The notes beneath the pieces were generated by a model. It worked only from the letters and a program-made list of their open reading frames with translations, searched no databases and was not told the DNA's origin. A program made the position numbers and the translations under genes. A stretch of 64,000 nucleotides of DNA from Tetranychus cinnabarinus (Eukaryota; Arthropoda; Arachnida; Trombidiformes; Tetranychidae). Below are positions 45,231 through 57,706 of this stretch, one piece after another. The stretch covers positions 9,563,001 through 9,627,000 of the forward strand of contig WHVY01000002.1 in assembly GCA_022266195.1 (NCBI GenBank). The letters are read 5' to 3'. Within the stretch, counting starts at the first letter, position 1. Each line of letters starts with the position of its first letter.

Positions 45231-45799
45231 TTGGTCAGCGTTAAAATCAAGGTTTGAGGTATACTTATTAGACGCATTTTCGCAGTTCTAAACTCATTGC
45301 TCACGGCCGGAAATATGAAGAAAAAGCTAATCACAATTAGAGTGGAGCGCGTGGTAATAGGAGAGAAGATACCAATAAAATGGACGCTTTCATTGATTAC
45401 TGCTTCAATTCAATGAATCAATCATTGAATTCGAAAAATAAGCCAGGGATTGTACCCCATCGTCTTATAGATGAAAAAACAAAAACTTGTCCTTAATAAG
45501 GCTAATTTGTCAAGAAGAGACGAAAAGTCGAGAAAATCCAGCAATTAATTTATAGATATATTTATACAAAATTTCTGATGTTACAAATTGCTTGAGTGAT
45601 TATTTAGATGATAAAATTTGCATAATAAATACATTTCTTTATTTCTTTCACATTAATTTTTGTACTAAGATTTCTAGAAGTATCCTTGTGTCAAAAAATC
45701 TGAGTAAAAACCGTGTTGATTTCTTGATATCTCCCTAGAAATTATCACGGTTTTCTTTTATAAAATCTCAGTTTCCATGTTGCATATTTGTTTACATTT

Positions 45800-46006
45800 A
45801 CCTGCTATGAGTTTTACTGTAGATTTACTCAATTTTTGACTGCTTAGGTTTTCAATGGATTTATTTTGCAAAACTTGTAAAACATGACATTGGTCTTGAG
45901 AAAGATTGTTTCGGTCAAGCTCTTCATCACATATCTTGTTTAGTTCATCTGGTTGAATTTTTTCAACTTTTTGAGTTTTAGATAGACTAACTTGCTCAAC
46001 TTTGAA
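45800..46006 (-). pseudogene. Coding-like fragment, possible helicase-element remnant
   Basis: Open minus-strand frame of roughly 65-80 codons with IQPDELNKICDEELDRNNLS and QDQCHVLQVLQNK. The LSxDQxxVLQ arrangement resembles the entry to a helicase domain in Helitron-type proteins, but no Walker motif is present. A GT donor-like GTAAATG follows at about 45802. Confidence 0.3.
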
Positions 46007-46319
46007 GTCAGGTCAGATTCGGAATCCACGAGTGGTTTTCAATCAACAGAGCTAATCTCTGAAAGAATTCTGATCTCTGCATATAACTAAGTTGATTGGA
46101 TCGTTTCTTTTTTCGTTATGATAATTTTAATTTCTGAAGCTTTCAAAACAGGGACCAACTCAACCCTGAAATTCTATAATCTGCTGTTTCCACACTGACT
46201 TCTCTTTTATTTAAAATCAATCTGTGAATTTTTTTATATTTTCATAAGAATCATTCGTTTCTGAACTTTTCTACATCAGGTTCTTTATTTCTTTAGTAAG
46301 TACATAATTTAATTCGATT

Positions 46320-46560
46320 TGATTCGACTTGACAAAATATATTTGGTGATATAGTTTTTTATCCCATCTAACCCTGCATCATATTGAATATCCGCATTCG
46401 CCGTCCAGACACTGAGTAAATGATTGTTAATATTATTGACGAACCTGTCTTCTTCACATAAAACTTTATAATTCAACATTCTCGAACCTTTCCGTTTTTC
46501 ATCATCAACTATTTTGGTTAAGTCTGTTAATGCTCTTGGAAAATCGCTGAAATGTTCATG
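46320..46560 (-). pseudogene. Helitron-like helicase N-terminal domain remnant
   Basis: Minus-strand reading with FPRALTDLTKIVDDEKRKG then NNHLLSVWTANADIQYDAG and IKNYITKYILS. The NxxLLxxWxANxDIQ...YITKYI pattern is the conserved block of the Helitron-like replication/helicase N-terminal domain found in PIF1-type transposon helicases. A stop follows soon after, with no helicase core nearby, so this is a fragment. Confidence 0.5.
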
Positions 46561-48003
46561 TCAATTTGTTACATATCATATAAGCATAATGCAACAAAAA
46601 TTTTGCTAATTTTTTTGAATATCTCTCAAGAGAAAAAATGAAAACAATTTAAATATTCGTAAATTTTGATTTAGAAAAATTTATTAGAAAAAAATTCGAG
46701 AACAGGCGATGTTGCAGATCCTCCTTAACGTTATTTATAAGGCTTGAATCAGGGTGAGAAATGAAAAAACTGTGAGTAGCAAATGGAAATCAGTTTGGTT
46801 CAGCAGCTGCATTTATCGGAATAAAAGATTTTGAAAGAGAGACTTCTCTTTGAAGAGGACCATATTCAATGGGTTAGGTCAGCAAATTAAACGTAATCGA
46901 ACGATTGTATCGTTAAAAACTTTCACAATATAATTGAGCATTCCTGTTAAGTTCCAGATTCTTTTCCATACTTTCCTCTTGTTAGGCACGCCATGTCTGA
47001 GTTGTAATAATAAACAAAGAACAAGAATTAATAACAATGAGATAAATCAATATGAAAATAAACAAAGGTGAAACTTTTGATTCATTAAAGGTAAAGAAAC
47101 TTTGGAGAGCGATGACATTAATAAATCTATTATTATAAGTAATGTTGATCAATCAATCAATCACAATATTTAAAAGTAGAAATATAAAACCTATTTTTCT
47201 CATATAATAGCCTTCTGTTGTAAACAGCTCTAATAGATGAAAAGGTCAATGTTAGCACAGAATTGCCTAGAATGTTAAGCTTTTTTTGAAAATAATTTGG
47301 TTCATGATTGAGTTCAAAACTATCTATTGATATCATATATTAATGGTCATATTGATCAGTGATCAATTCTTGACTTAATTTGTCAATTTACTCAACAGGA
47401 TTCAGAGTCGCCGGGAGAAAGGATCAAGCAGTGAATTTAATTGAAAAAAATGATCAAGAAATAAAATGAGGTTGCAAAAACAATTTGTTATTAATATTTG
47501 TTAATAATCTTTTTACTTTGATTTTTCTTAAAGTAAAGGCAGACAAAAAATAATGGTACTTTGATTCAACAAAAAAAAATATATTAAATCATTCGTTTGC
47601 AATAGAAAATCGCAAATTTAGTTTGACTAACATTAATTTAGGAATTTAGGATTGTGAGCAAATATTCATATCCTTAATCAGTCTTTGGGAAAAAAGGAAA
47701 AACAAAAAAATGCATGGAAGGAAAAGTAATTGAATGACTTAGCTCGATTTGGATGCGAGTTGAAAAATAATAGATAGACTTTCATCTATCTCAATAGAAG
47801 GCATTGATTACTTAAATAATACAGATGGTAACACAAAAAATGATACAAAATAAATTGGAAATTGAGATTGGAATGGTGAAAATAGCAGGGAAACCAAATA
47901 GAGATTGACAATTGAAATAAATTTGTGAAGGTTCAAATTGAGTGAAGTTGGTTTTGACTATAAGCTTGACTAAATGCTTTTCATTGGTATTGAATTGGGA
48001 TCA
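46561..48003. other. Intergenic, no gene seen
   Basis: AT-rich 3' flank of the Na+/H+ exchanger gene. No ORF with recognisable content. Confidence 0.6.
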
Positions 48004-50296
48004 TCAAATGAAATTATCGCCAGAAATGGAAGGATCATGCCCCAAGGAGGTTGGTACACCGGTTGCTTTGAATTGAGAGGAATTTGATAGACAGGTAACA
48101 CTGCTACTTTCTAAAATAGATTTGTCGTCTAAATAATCACAATTAGGTCGAACAGAGAAACCAACCCTTGTTCCTCTTGGACTTGGTCTAGATATCACTG
48201 TACTTTGCTTTTTTACTGAGCAGCTCGGGGGGACAACTTGAATACTTGAAGGGCGAGAATCTCGGGTTAAAACGTAATCATCATCTGATTCATATTCATA
48301 ATCAACTCCAGAATTATTGAATCTTTTGTGGGAGCCAATTTCATCAGAAGTTAATTGCTGGGTCGTGGTTAGGAGACGAGAGATTGGTAGACAACATCCA
48401 GGTAAAGTATCCATTAGTGTGGGTCGTGAGTGGGTCAACAAGGGTTTCATGTATCTTACATCGAAATTATACCATTTTCGAACTAACCATGCTTTTTCAT
48501 AAACTGATCTTGAGGCTGTTGCAGGTTCACCGGACAGCTTTTCAGCACCTGGAGATGTTGGTGATTGAAGTTCAATGGGAGTTGTAACGGAATTGCTGCG
48601 TTTCACATCAGAAAATGGAAGCATTTCGTGTTCCGTTTCTTCTACTCCAACTGGAATTTCAAGAACTTGTAAAACAGATGACGTGAAACCACCACAAGCG
48701 ATAACTGTGACGATGGAAATAACACTTGTTGTAGTTAACATGATTTGCCTGGGTTCGGAAAGAGTATTTCGGATAGCAAGTGCATACGCCATAGCTCCAC
48801 GAAGGCCAACAAAAAATATAACATGCTGGTAATTGGTAGGAATTTTATTGTTCCGTCCTAAATTGAGTATGAATGTCAATGGATACACATGCAAAGCACG
48901 CCCCAGAATAATTGCAATGAATGCAACTAAAATAAAACCAAACGACCATCGGTGGGTTGGATAAGTAAACATAGAAACACCGAGATATGTAAAGATGAAA
49001 TTTTCCGACATAAAGCTGAGCAATTCGAAAAGTTGTTTTGTTCTATCACGAGATTCTTTAGAAAGGTTATTATATGTGTAGTGTGCTTGACAAATGCCAC
49101 AGAAAAGGACTGCAACGATACCAGAAAGGCCAAGAACTTCAGATAAAAGAAACGCAGTGTAAGACATTAGAACAAAAAGACAGGTCTCAAGAAGAGGGAA
49201 ATCACAAAGTCGAGTAAATTTGGTAGTCAGGGCAGTAAAACAGCCAACAAAAGATCCAAGGAGAAGGGATGAGAAAAAACTGTACACAAAGTTTGTTAAG
49301 GCTTTGCCAGCTGCCTGGAACGGATTCAATCCTCCACTTGTGCGATAATGATCTTCAAAAGTATTAACTGAACCAGCTAAAACTATTGCTACAGCATCAT
49401 TTAGTATAGATTCACCAAAGACTAGGGCGTAAAGAGTTACGTCTACACGAAGGTCAGCAAATATAGCTAAAACAGTGACTGGATCGGTAGCAGAAATAGT
49501 TGCTCCAAAATAGAGGCAATCAGCAAAGCTGAAACCATACTTAGGAATTAGAAGCATCAAACCATATAAAATCAAAGCAACAACAAAACACGATATAGTT
49601 GTTCCGATAAAGGCATAAGTCATTATAGCTCCTAAAAAATAAATCGGGTAAAAGATAATAGGAATTGAAAAGATTAGACGGATTAATGAAAATATAAAAA
49701 AAAATATTACAAATAAATGTAGCTTATGTAAATAAATTACCTAGATTACGGAAAAAGAATCTACGTTTTAATGAATATCCAGCATTTAAAATGATCGGAG
49801 GTAGAATTATGTTGAAAAATATTTCAGGATCAAAAGTTGCTTTCTGTGAGATCTCATGTGCCGTGTTTGCCAATTCACCTCGAAATACGTAAACATATGT
49901 CTTGTTTTTTGGTCCTGTTTTTTCAGCCACCGTAAATGGAACCCAAACTGAGTCCCATGGAGCAGTTTCATTACCAGTAATTCTTTGAGATGGTGCAACA
50001 CGAACATGGGAATAATTTGCTTTGGAGTCTCCAACATACCGTATGATACAGCCAACAATTAATCCGTAAATCACAGCCAGGCCTGTTTCATGGAGATACC
50101 TAGCTCTCCGAGTCTTGAACAGCCAGATTGTTAGAACTGTCAAAATAAGGAGCAATGTATATGCAAGGATATTTAAAGAGTCAAGTTCGTGAATTTGACG
50201 GGCTTTGTCATCTTGGATAATGTCAACAGGGGCATAGCATTGAACCTGATGACCAAAAGGCGCAAAAAAAATCAAGAACACCAGAGCACCGTTCAT
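48004..50296 (-). CDS. Organellar sodium/hydrogen exchanger (NHE6/7/9 type)
   Basis: Two exons, 50296-49741 and 49631-48004; 727 aa. The frame extends upstream only through a GTG, so ATG 50296 was chosen; it gives a signal-like start MNGALVFLIFF. About twelve TM helices follow. Family-diagnostic blocks: FFNIILPPIILNAGYSLKRR, SATDPVTVLAIF, LVFGESILNDAVAIVL (ND of the ion site) and FFVGLRGAMAYALAI. These match SLC9A6/A9 (Drosophila Nhe1), endosomal/trans-Golgi exchangers that trade luminal H+ for Na+/K+. The C-terminal ~200 residues are cytosolic, with acidic EYESDDDYVLTRDSR and Ser/Pro-rich sequence. An extracytosolic loop with two N-glycosylation sequons (NYS, NET) lies near 125-140. Single intron only. 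Confidence 0.93.
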
Positions 50297-51368
50297 GACA
50301 ATTTGAATATTATTTGCCAATGAATGAATGTATTTTAAGATATATTGGTCCTTTTTCTGAACACTTTTTTTACTATTCCAAGTAAACACAAAAAAGAAGG
50401 GTCATAAGGTTTTTGTGTCAAGTGTAGCCATCACATACGCTATTGAATAAATTCGATGAGTCACTTTGTAAAGTGAAAATAATGAATTACTTGTTATAAT
50501 CACAACAGTAAACGCAAGACAAATTACTGAATCACAAGATAATGAACAAGGAAAAAAAGGAATGATGGAATCAACCAAGAGAAAAATAAATAAATAAATA
50601 AATAATTGAAATATGGGAAAGAGTAAATTCACTAAGAAAATTTACAGGCATAAGTATATACAGACTTATAAAAAAAGGTACAATTAAATGATAATAGGAA
50701 TTACATGTGTAAACAGAGAATAAGATTAGTAAGCTGTCGGAGAGAGATAAACAAGTGAAGGTATGTCACAAATGTTTTACACAAATTAACATTTGCACAC
50801 GTTAAACTGCAATGAAACCATCACAATTAATTAAATGGTATCGACATAGTTGATTGTGACAAAAAAGTCGAGCAGTTTTGCTCACAAAAAGAAATCGAGG
50901 CAAGCCGCTGGTTAACTGTAAATTAAAATGGCTTCTAAATGGCTTTCAAGAAAAAGGCGCACATTTCAAAGAACTTGAAAATGCAAAATTTTATCGATTC
51001 AGTTTTGACAAACTTACCTTCATTTGTCACTCACATGTTTAAGATGGATTATTTTACAAATTGTAAAAATTCAGAATTCAATAAGTAATAAATAATCAAT
51101 TTAAAAATTGAATCTTTTTAAATATCATTTTCATTTAATACATAATTAAATACATTTTTATATCAAATTACATTGTATTTTGAAAGTGGAGAAATTACAG
51201 GTTTGATATTGATTTATATCAATACATTATACTTTTGTAGTAATCAATTTAATTTTTGCTCAATAAATAATATATTAAATTTTAAGAAAAAAAAATGTTT
51301 GAATAAAAAGATACAGATATGGGGTTTTGTCATGTAAATTGAGAGTTTGAGTTTGAATCAGGAAAGTT
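50297..51368. other. Spacer between the NHE start and the MAU2 3' end
   Basis: AT-rich. Contains an (AAAT)n run at about 50585-50605. The NHE promoter and any 5' UTR exon should lie here. No coding gene recognised. Confidence 0.55.
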
Positions 51369-53806
51369 TCATTCTCCAGTCCACTGAAAAGAGAAAATAA
51401 TTTCAGTTATATTTTTGTTTATGTTTAATATTTAATAATTATTGATACTTACATTTATATAAGAATGCTCCGGTGTTTGGTTAGCCTGATAATAATCATT
51501 CATATAATGTTGAGAGAATGTACTGTGCGTTTGATCAGCTTTTTGAGCTTGAAGATTGTTACCGAAAAATCCGTACAAATCTAAGGGGAAAAAATGAGAA
51601 TTGAAAAAGATTAAATCTCTATAATTTTAACTTTTAGAGTAAATAAGTAACTTACTATTTAATAGAGATGTTGCCCATAATTGAACATGAATATCAGGTA
51701 TTTTACTAGCCAACTCCATGGCAGGTGTAACCATGTTCATACTTTCTTTACAGTTTCCTAGTGCATAGAAAATGTGACCCAAAAGAACCAGAGAACAAGA
51801 GGTCAAACGATTGAGTTCTTCACAATTTGCCATTTGGAGAGTATCTCGGAGGAACCGTCTAAAGATGAAAATAAATTAATTCGATGATTGATTAAACAGT
51901 TAAAAAGTAACTCATGGCTTCTCACTTACTTTGCATCATTGAAACGATTTTGAAAAAATGCATTCAAGCCCATTACGTATAGGCAAGCAGCTTTCACGCT
52001 TTGAGATCTAGAACGAGAATAAATAACCCAAATTAGTTTTTTTAAACATAAAACAATGGTCATAAAGATCTACTTACCCTGATTGCAACGTATCAGGATT
52101 TAAAGTAACTAGAAGTTCATTTAACTCGGAATGTCTTGCCATTCGCAAATAAACTATCGATAGATTGAGAGATGCGAGTACTTTCAGTTCAGCAGTTGCT
52201 ACAGGTGACTGAATTGAACGAGAAAGAAATTGGGATTAGAAAAGTAATCCTTTAAATTAATCCACTAGCAATACTTACTGCGAGCACAGCTCTCAAGTGA
52301 AATTCTGCAGTGTTTCCGACATTCATTGACATTGAGTAAAGTCCTAGAAGTGAATGAATAACAGGTTGATGTCTCATTTTCAAACGATGGTCTCTATTAC
52401 AAATATGAATTGCTTGTACAGTCTGAAAGAATTTAAGAGAAGACAAATAAGTTAATATTGAATTGAATTTTGCATCTAAGAAATTTGTTAACATACTTCT
52501 TTAATGGCGAGAGTACGATTTCCCATAACCAATCTACACATAGCAATATGCTCTAAAAGGATAAGCTGAAAAGTATGGAGTAATGGATGATTATCGATCA
52601 CTGGAAAGAAAAAAACCAAATAATTAGTTGAATGAAAGTGTTGAGCAAAGGAATAAATCAACCAACTTTTAAGTTTTTCGATCTGCATAAGAGCTTTCTC
52701 TGTGTATTTTTGTACTCTGTCCATATAACCAGCTTGCATAGAATGAAGTACAGTTACCTAATCCAAATAAAAATTTCATGATTAGTAAAATTCAATTAAA
52801 GTAGTTGAATAAAACTTACCAAGTAAACTAAAACACACATATGCTCTTTCGGCATCCAATGAAACCCGCCTTCATCTGTCATAGAAAATGTAGCTGATTT
52901 CGAATCGTAAGTTGAAAGATTTTGAATACTTTGTTGGAGTATTTTCAGAGGAGATTTGGCACTTTTGGCCTGAAAATAAGATGGAAAAATATGAATGATT
53001 AGTAAGGATAATAGTAGAGAATCGATAAAAATGAGCTTACTTTTCCAGCATTTAGATGATGGCAAACTTGTAAAATTAGGAAGAAAACGGTCAAACTTTC
53101 TTTTTGTTGATTATTTCCTTGCCATGCTTCGAGAAGCTGTTGAGCGCTAACTATTGCTTTATGAGCTTCCACATAGCTCCTGCCTATTAACTGCATCATT
53201 CCTTTGCTTAATAGAAACAGTATTCTTGTGTAAGAAGCGCCGGATATATAGGCATAATCTGCTCCAGATGTAAGTACATGGGCCGATGATATGTAATCAT
53301 GTTCTTTAGCATGAATTTGAGCTATTTGAAATAGAAATTTACAGTGCCACCAAACATGATTCGCTGAATTTTCAATTCCTTTGGCGATTATTTCTTTAGC
53401 CGTTCTAAACTCATTCTGCTTTTCATAGATATTCACTAGCATTGCGATGGATTCCAACATGATATCTTCTGCTCCGGGTATATCACGAGATAATTGCCAC
53501 TGTTACAATGATGGAAGAATAATATTAAAAATTGATAGCTTTGATTATAGCTAAGGTGTAATTGACAACACTTACCGCATCTTGAAAATGTTTACAAGCT
53601 ATGTCAATGTTTGTTGCATGTTTATTAATCAACTGGCCGATTTGAAGATGAGTTTTAGCCATAGTGTAGTGATCGATGGGAAGATTGAGTATTGCTTGAA
53701 GACATTGAACACTTCTTTTGATGTCGGGTGGATTGGAAGTTCTGAATCCTTCAGCCATAGATAGTAAGGCAACATAACAATTTTCCAAAGTTATTGGGGC
53801 AGCCAT
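51369..53806 (-). CDS. MAU2: MAU2 (SCC4) cohesin-loader subunit
   Basis: Eleven exons with consistent phases: 53806-53576, 53499-53041, 52969-52820, 52757-52667, 52600-52497, 52422-52279, 52208-52078, 52007-51930, 51858-51656, 51580-51453, 51383-51369; 577 aa. The last exon encodes only WTGE and the stop. The protein is an all-helical TPR array: WWHCKFLFQIAQIHAKEHDY, DYAYISGASYTRILFLLSKG, ALMQIEKLK, LEHIAMCRLVMGNRTLAIKE and HSLLGLYSMSMN are recognisable MAU2 segments. MAU2 wraps the N-terminus of NIPBL/SCC2, and the pair loads cohesin on chromatin. It is slightly shorter than vertebrate MAU2 (about 613 aa). Many tiny introns (50-110 bp) illustrate the compact genome. Confidence 0.93.
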
Positions 53807-54649
53807 AATTAGTTAATTTTGCATTTTATTCCATAGAGATAAAATTTAGTAATAATAATTGAGGATTGAAAAATGGATTAAAAAAGAAATAATAATAAAC
53901 AGTGAATATTACTGACAGATGATTTGTTGGTAAACCATGTAAAATGACAAGTCTTGATAGGCAAATTAATTATGATCTCAAAGAACTATCATTTCATGTT
54001 TTAACGATTCAACACATAAGCATTAATGCGTATAACTCAATAAATGATGATGTACATGAGAATTGTTTTTAAAAGACACAGAGTAATTAAGATGAATAGA
54101 AAATTCAACACAAATCAGATGGATCATAATTAAAGCAAAAAGTAACAGAAAATACGATAGCGACTTCTACGACAGTTTTCTGTACTAAGCGGAATTGATA
54201 ATTTCACCTTTTAATGGTTACTCAATCTGGTTACTTTAGCGCCAAGATTTAAAAAAAAACAAAGATAAATATTTTTCTTAAGATTCTGAAGCATAATTTC
54301 AAACGTTTTGTTTGAACTTGACTAATTTCGATCATTTCAAAAATTGATACGCATAATTGCTCTAAACTTATCCTTATCATTCATTCAAGCCTCTTTGTAT
54401 TGTTTCAGACAAGTTCATTTTCGGCCAATAAGCTGGACTTAGTCCCAGAAAGCTATTTTCAACTCTTCTTAAAAATATTGACAGATACATTCAGACAGAA
54501 TTGCTATAAAGGTTTGAAAATATTTGGGTACTTGTGAGTATACTCCAGGTCAATCAGAGCTCCAATAACATTCGCTCAAGATTTTTGATCGTAACTTTAT
54601 ACGATTCTCAGGCAAGAAAGTAACAATTGAGAATGTCCAATCTTAATTA
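53807..54649. other. 5' flank of MAU2, no gene seen
   Basis: AT-rich; the MAU2 promoter is expected near 53.8-54.0 kb. Nothing else recognised. Confidence 0.55.
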
Positions 54650-57320
54650 ATATAAGTTATTAAAATTGTTTTGTAGGGACATAAACACCTGAATAAACTT
54701 GGGCCACTTGAAAGTTTTTCTGATCAATAGTTTTCGAGAAAATCGAGTTCAAAGTTGTAACTTCGATCACTTTTTGTACAATTAAGGAAGCAGATTTTTT
54801 CATGAGACTTATTTAACTGATGTAACTTTTAGTGATCAACTAGAAAATCTACTTATTTTTAGAAATAGAACTTTTCTTTTTCTGATAAACAGATAAGTTC
54901 CATTTTGAGTTAAACCGATCGCATTTTGTGGCCATAAGAGTTAGAGAGCTGAAACTTGATATTGGTCGATAAAAGTTGTAGGTACATATCATAAATCAAA
55001 TTATTTTGTAAATAGAACAACAGTTCTCTTGATTTTGACCATTGGACTCAAAACTTTGAGCCTTAATATTTCGAGAATGGCATCATTTACAATCATCATT
55101 CATTCGCCAATTTAATCCTTTACTAAATAACAACTAGATTCAATCAAATAACTTCCCATTAATGCATTCTGATTATAATATTTGGGTTATAAATGAACGA
55201 ACAACAACTTGTTTAACAAAACCAACTCATATTAACCAATATTTTGGGAAAGAAACAATTTTCTGGTTAATGCTGCAAATGAAATGGAAAGAGTGCTGCT
55301 AAAGGCTCAAAAATTTGAGTTAAAGGTTGTGACTAAGTGGGATTTGTAGGGATATGTAAACTGAAGTCAACTGTACTATTAAATATTTCATCCGAGCGAC
55401 AGTTTTCTAGAAAATTGAGGCCAAAGTTGAAACTTCGGTCGCCTTTTGTCCAACTGTGGGACCAGATTTTTTCATCTAAATACTTTTTTCTGATGTAACT
55501 TTTGATGGCTAACAAGAATATGAACTCATTTTGGGAAATAAACTTTTCTTTTTCATGTAAAACACATAAGTTCGATTTTAATTTAAACAGCCCTTTTTCA
55601 GTGACCATAATAGTTAGAGCGCTCAAACTTATTGTTTACCCATAAAAATTGATGCTACACAATATGCATTGAATCTTTTCTTCGCTGGATCGACAGTTAT
55701 CTTAATTTTTGGCCATTGACCTGAAAGTTTTAAGCGTCGATATCTTTGGAATGGCATTATCTACAATCATCATTTTTGTATCGCACATTAGACTGCACTA
55801 TGGACTATAGCACAACGTGACTGAATACCTGAGAAAACCTTTGCTGATTCATTTAATTATGAATATAATTCTAACATAAGAGATTTGTGTTTGAATAAAC
55901 ATTTACCTTTATAAATCAAGCTAACATCTGACAACATAAATAATAGAAAGCTATAACTTTTCTTGCAGGATGTTGAATGCTTTAATATTTCAATGAATTA
56001 TAATGCATAACGAAATCTGATGTGCGATACAAAAATGATGATTGTAGATGATGCCATTCCAAAGATATCGACGCTTAAAACTTTCAGGTCAATGGCCAAA
56101 AATTAAGATAACTGTCGATCCAGCGAAGAAAAGATTCAATGCATATTGTGTAGCATCAATTTTTATGGGCAAATAATAAGTTTGAGCGCTCTAACTATTA
56201 AGGTCACTGAAAAAGGGCTGTTTAAATTAAAATCGAACTTATGTGTTTTACATGAAAAAGAAAAGTTTATTTCCCAAAATGAGTTCATATTCTTGTTAGC
56301 CATCAAAAGTTACATCAGAAAAAAGTATTTAGATGAAAAAATCTGGTCCCACAGTTGGACAAAAGGCGACCGAAGTTTCAACTTTGGCCTCAATTTTCTA
56401 GAAAACTGTCCATCTGATGAAGTATTTAATAGTACAGTTGACTTCAGTTTACATATCCCTACAAAACCCACCAAGTTTGAACTCTTAACTTAAATTTTCG
56501 AGCCTTCTGCAGTCATTTTTGCATTGCGTTTGCAACATTAACCAGAAAACTGTTTCTTTTAGCAAGATATTGGTTATTATGAGCTTGTTTTGTTAAATAA
56601 GTTGTTTTTCGTTGATTTATAACCCAAATATCGTAACCAGAGTGCACAAATGGGAAGTTATTTGGTTGAATCTAGTTATTATTTAGTAAAGGATTAAATT
56701 GGTGAATGAATGATGATTGCAAGTGATGCCATTATCGAAATATTAAGGATCAAAGTTTTTTAGTAAATGGCCAAAATGAAGCGACCTGTTTATAAATTGA
56801 AAAAAGTATTCACTCCATGATGTGTACATACAATTTTTATTGAAGATACATGAGTTTCAGTCCTCTAACCCTTACGTTCACAGAATACTGTCTGTTCTAA
56901 TAAAAATCGAACTTATATGTTTTACAAAAAATTCAGCATTTTATTTCGCAAAAGAAATGCATTTTCTGGTTGATTATCAAAAGCAAAATAAGTGAAAAAG
57001 AGTTTCGTGCAAAAATCTGCTTCCATTGCTGAAGAAAAGGCGATCGAAGTTTCAACTTTGGCCTTAATTCTCTATAAAACTGTCCATCTGATGAAGTATT
57101 CAAAAGCACCAATGGCTTCAGTTTACATATCCCTACAAATCCCACTTAGTCGCAACCCTTAACTCAAATTTTCGAGCCTTTAGCAGCACTCTTTCCATTT
57201 CATTTGCAGCATTAACCAGAAAATTGTTTCTTTCCCAAAATATTGGTTATTATGCGTTTAATTTGTTGAATAAGTTGGCGCCTGTACATTTAAAGTCAAA
57301 ACATCGTTACCAGAGTGCAC
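54650..57320. repeat. Large inverted repeat made of four copies of one repeat family
   Basis: Each arm carries about two tandem copies of a ~650-700-bp unit: left arm about 54650-55090 and 55090-55788, right arm 56020-56740 and 56740-57320, in opposite orientation. The inner parts, 55340-55788 and 56020-56467, are about 98% identical by eye (roughly nine differences in 450 bp). The outer units are clearly homologous but more diverged. The spacer is 55789-56019. Open frames of 97 and 115 codons in the two inner arms (VTEKGLFKLKSNLCVLHEKE) are the same sequence read on opposite strands and are not supported as a gene. No transposase, TSD or TIR motif was recognised. Confidence 0.85.
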
Positions 57321-57706
57321 TCGAAAACTGTTCATCAAAGAAAGTTTTGCATCGCACTAATGGACTCAGTTCTCATGTTCCTACAAACTAACAAAGTCCA
57401 AATTGGAAAGAAATTTTCTTTTCCTGCGTTTTCTGACCATTTGTGGCAATTTGTGTTAAATGCTTGTTTTTAATACCAACCCTCACATAAGGAGTAGGAA
57501 AGAACCAGCACACGAGCGTTTCCCTCAAAAATTTCGATTTATCTAATAAAAATATGAAACTACACAATTTTTTGTTGTCTATCATTGATAACGATAGATC
57601 ACGTTAAAATAATCAAACAAAATTTAAGGCGTTAAATGGTTTTCATTTTTATTAAATTCAACACTCATTTACAGTCATTTACATTAAAGAATCAATAAAA
57701 ATTAGT
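57321..57706. other. 3' flank of the P450 gene with repeat-family fragment
   Basis: Positions 57325-57420 resemble part of the neighbouring repeat unit (gttcctacaaactaacaaag). The P450 polyadenylation signal on the minus strand (AATAAAAATG) is at about 57646-57655. Confidence 0.5.

Noticed and set aside
48317..49146. Plus-strand ORFs opposite the Na+/H+ exchanger
   Set aside because: Antisense shadows of a well-conserved membrane protein frame.
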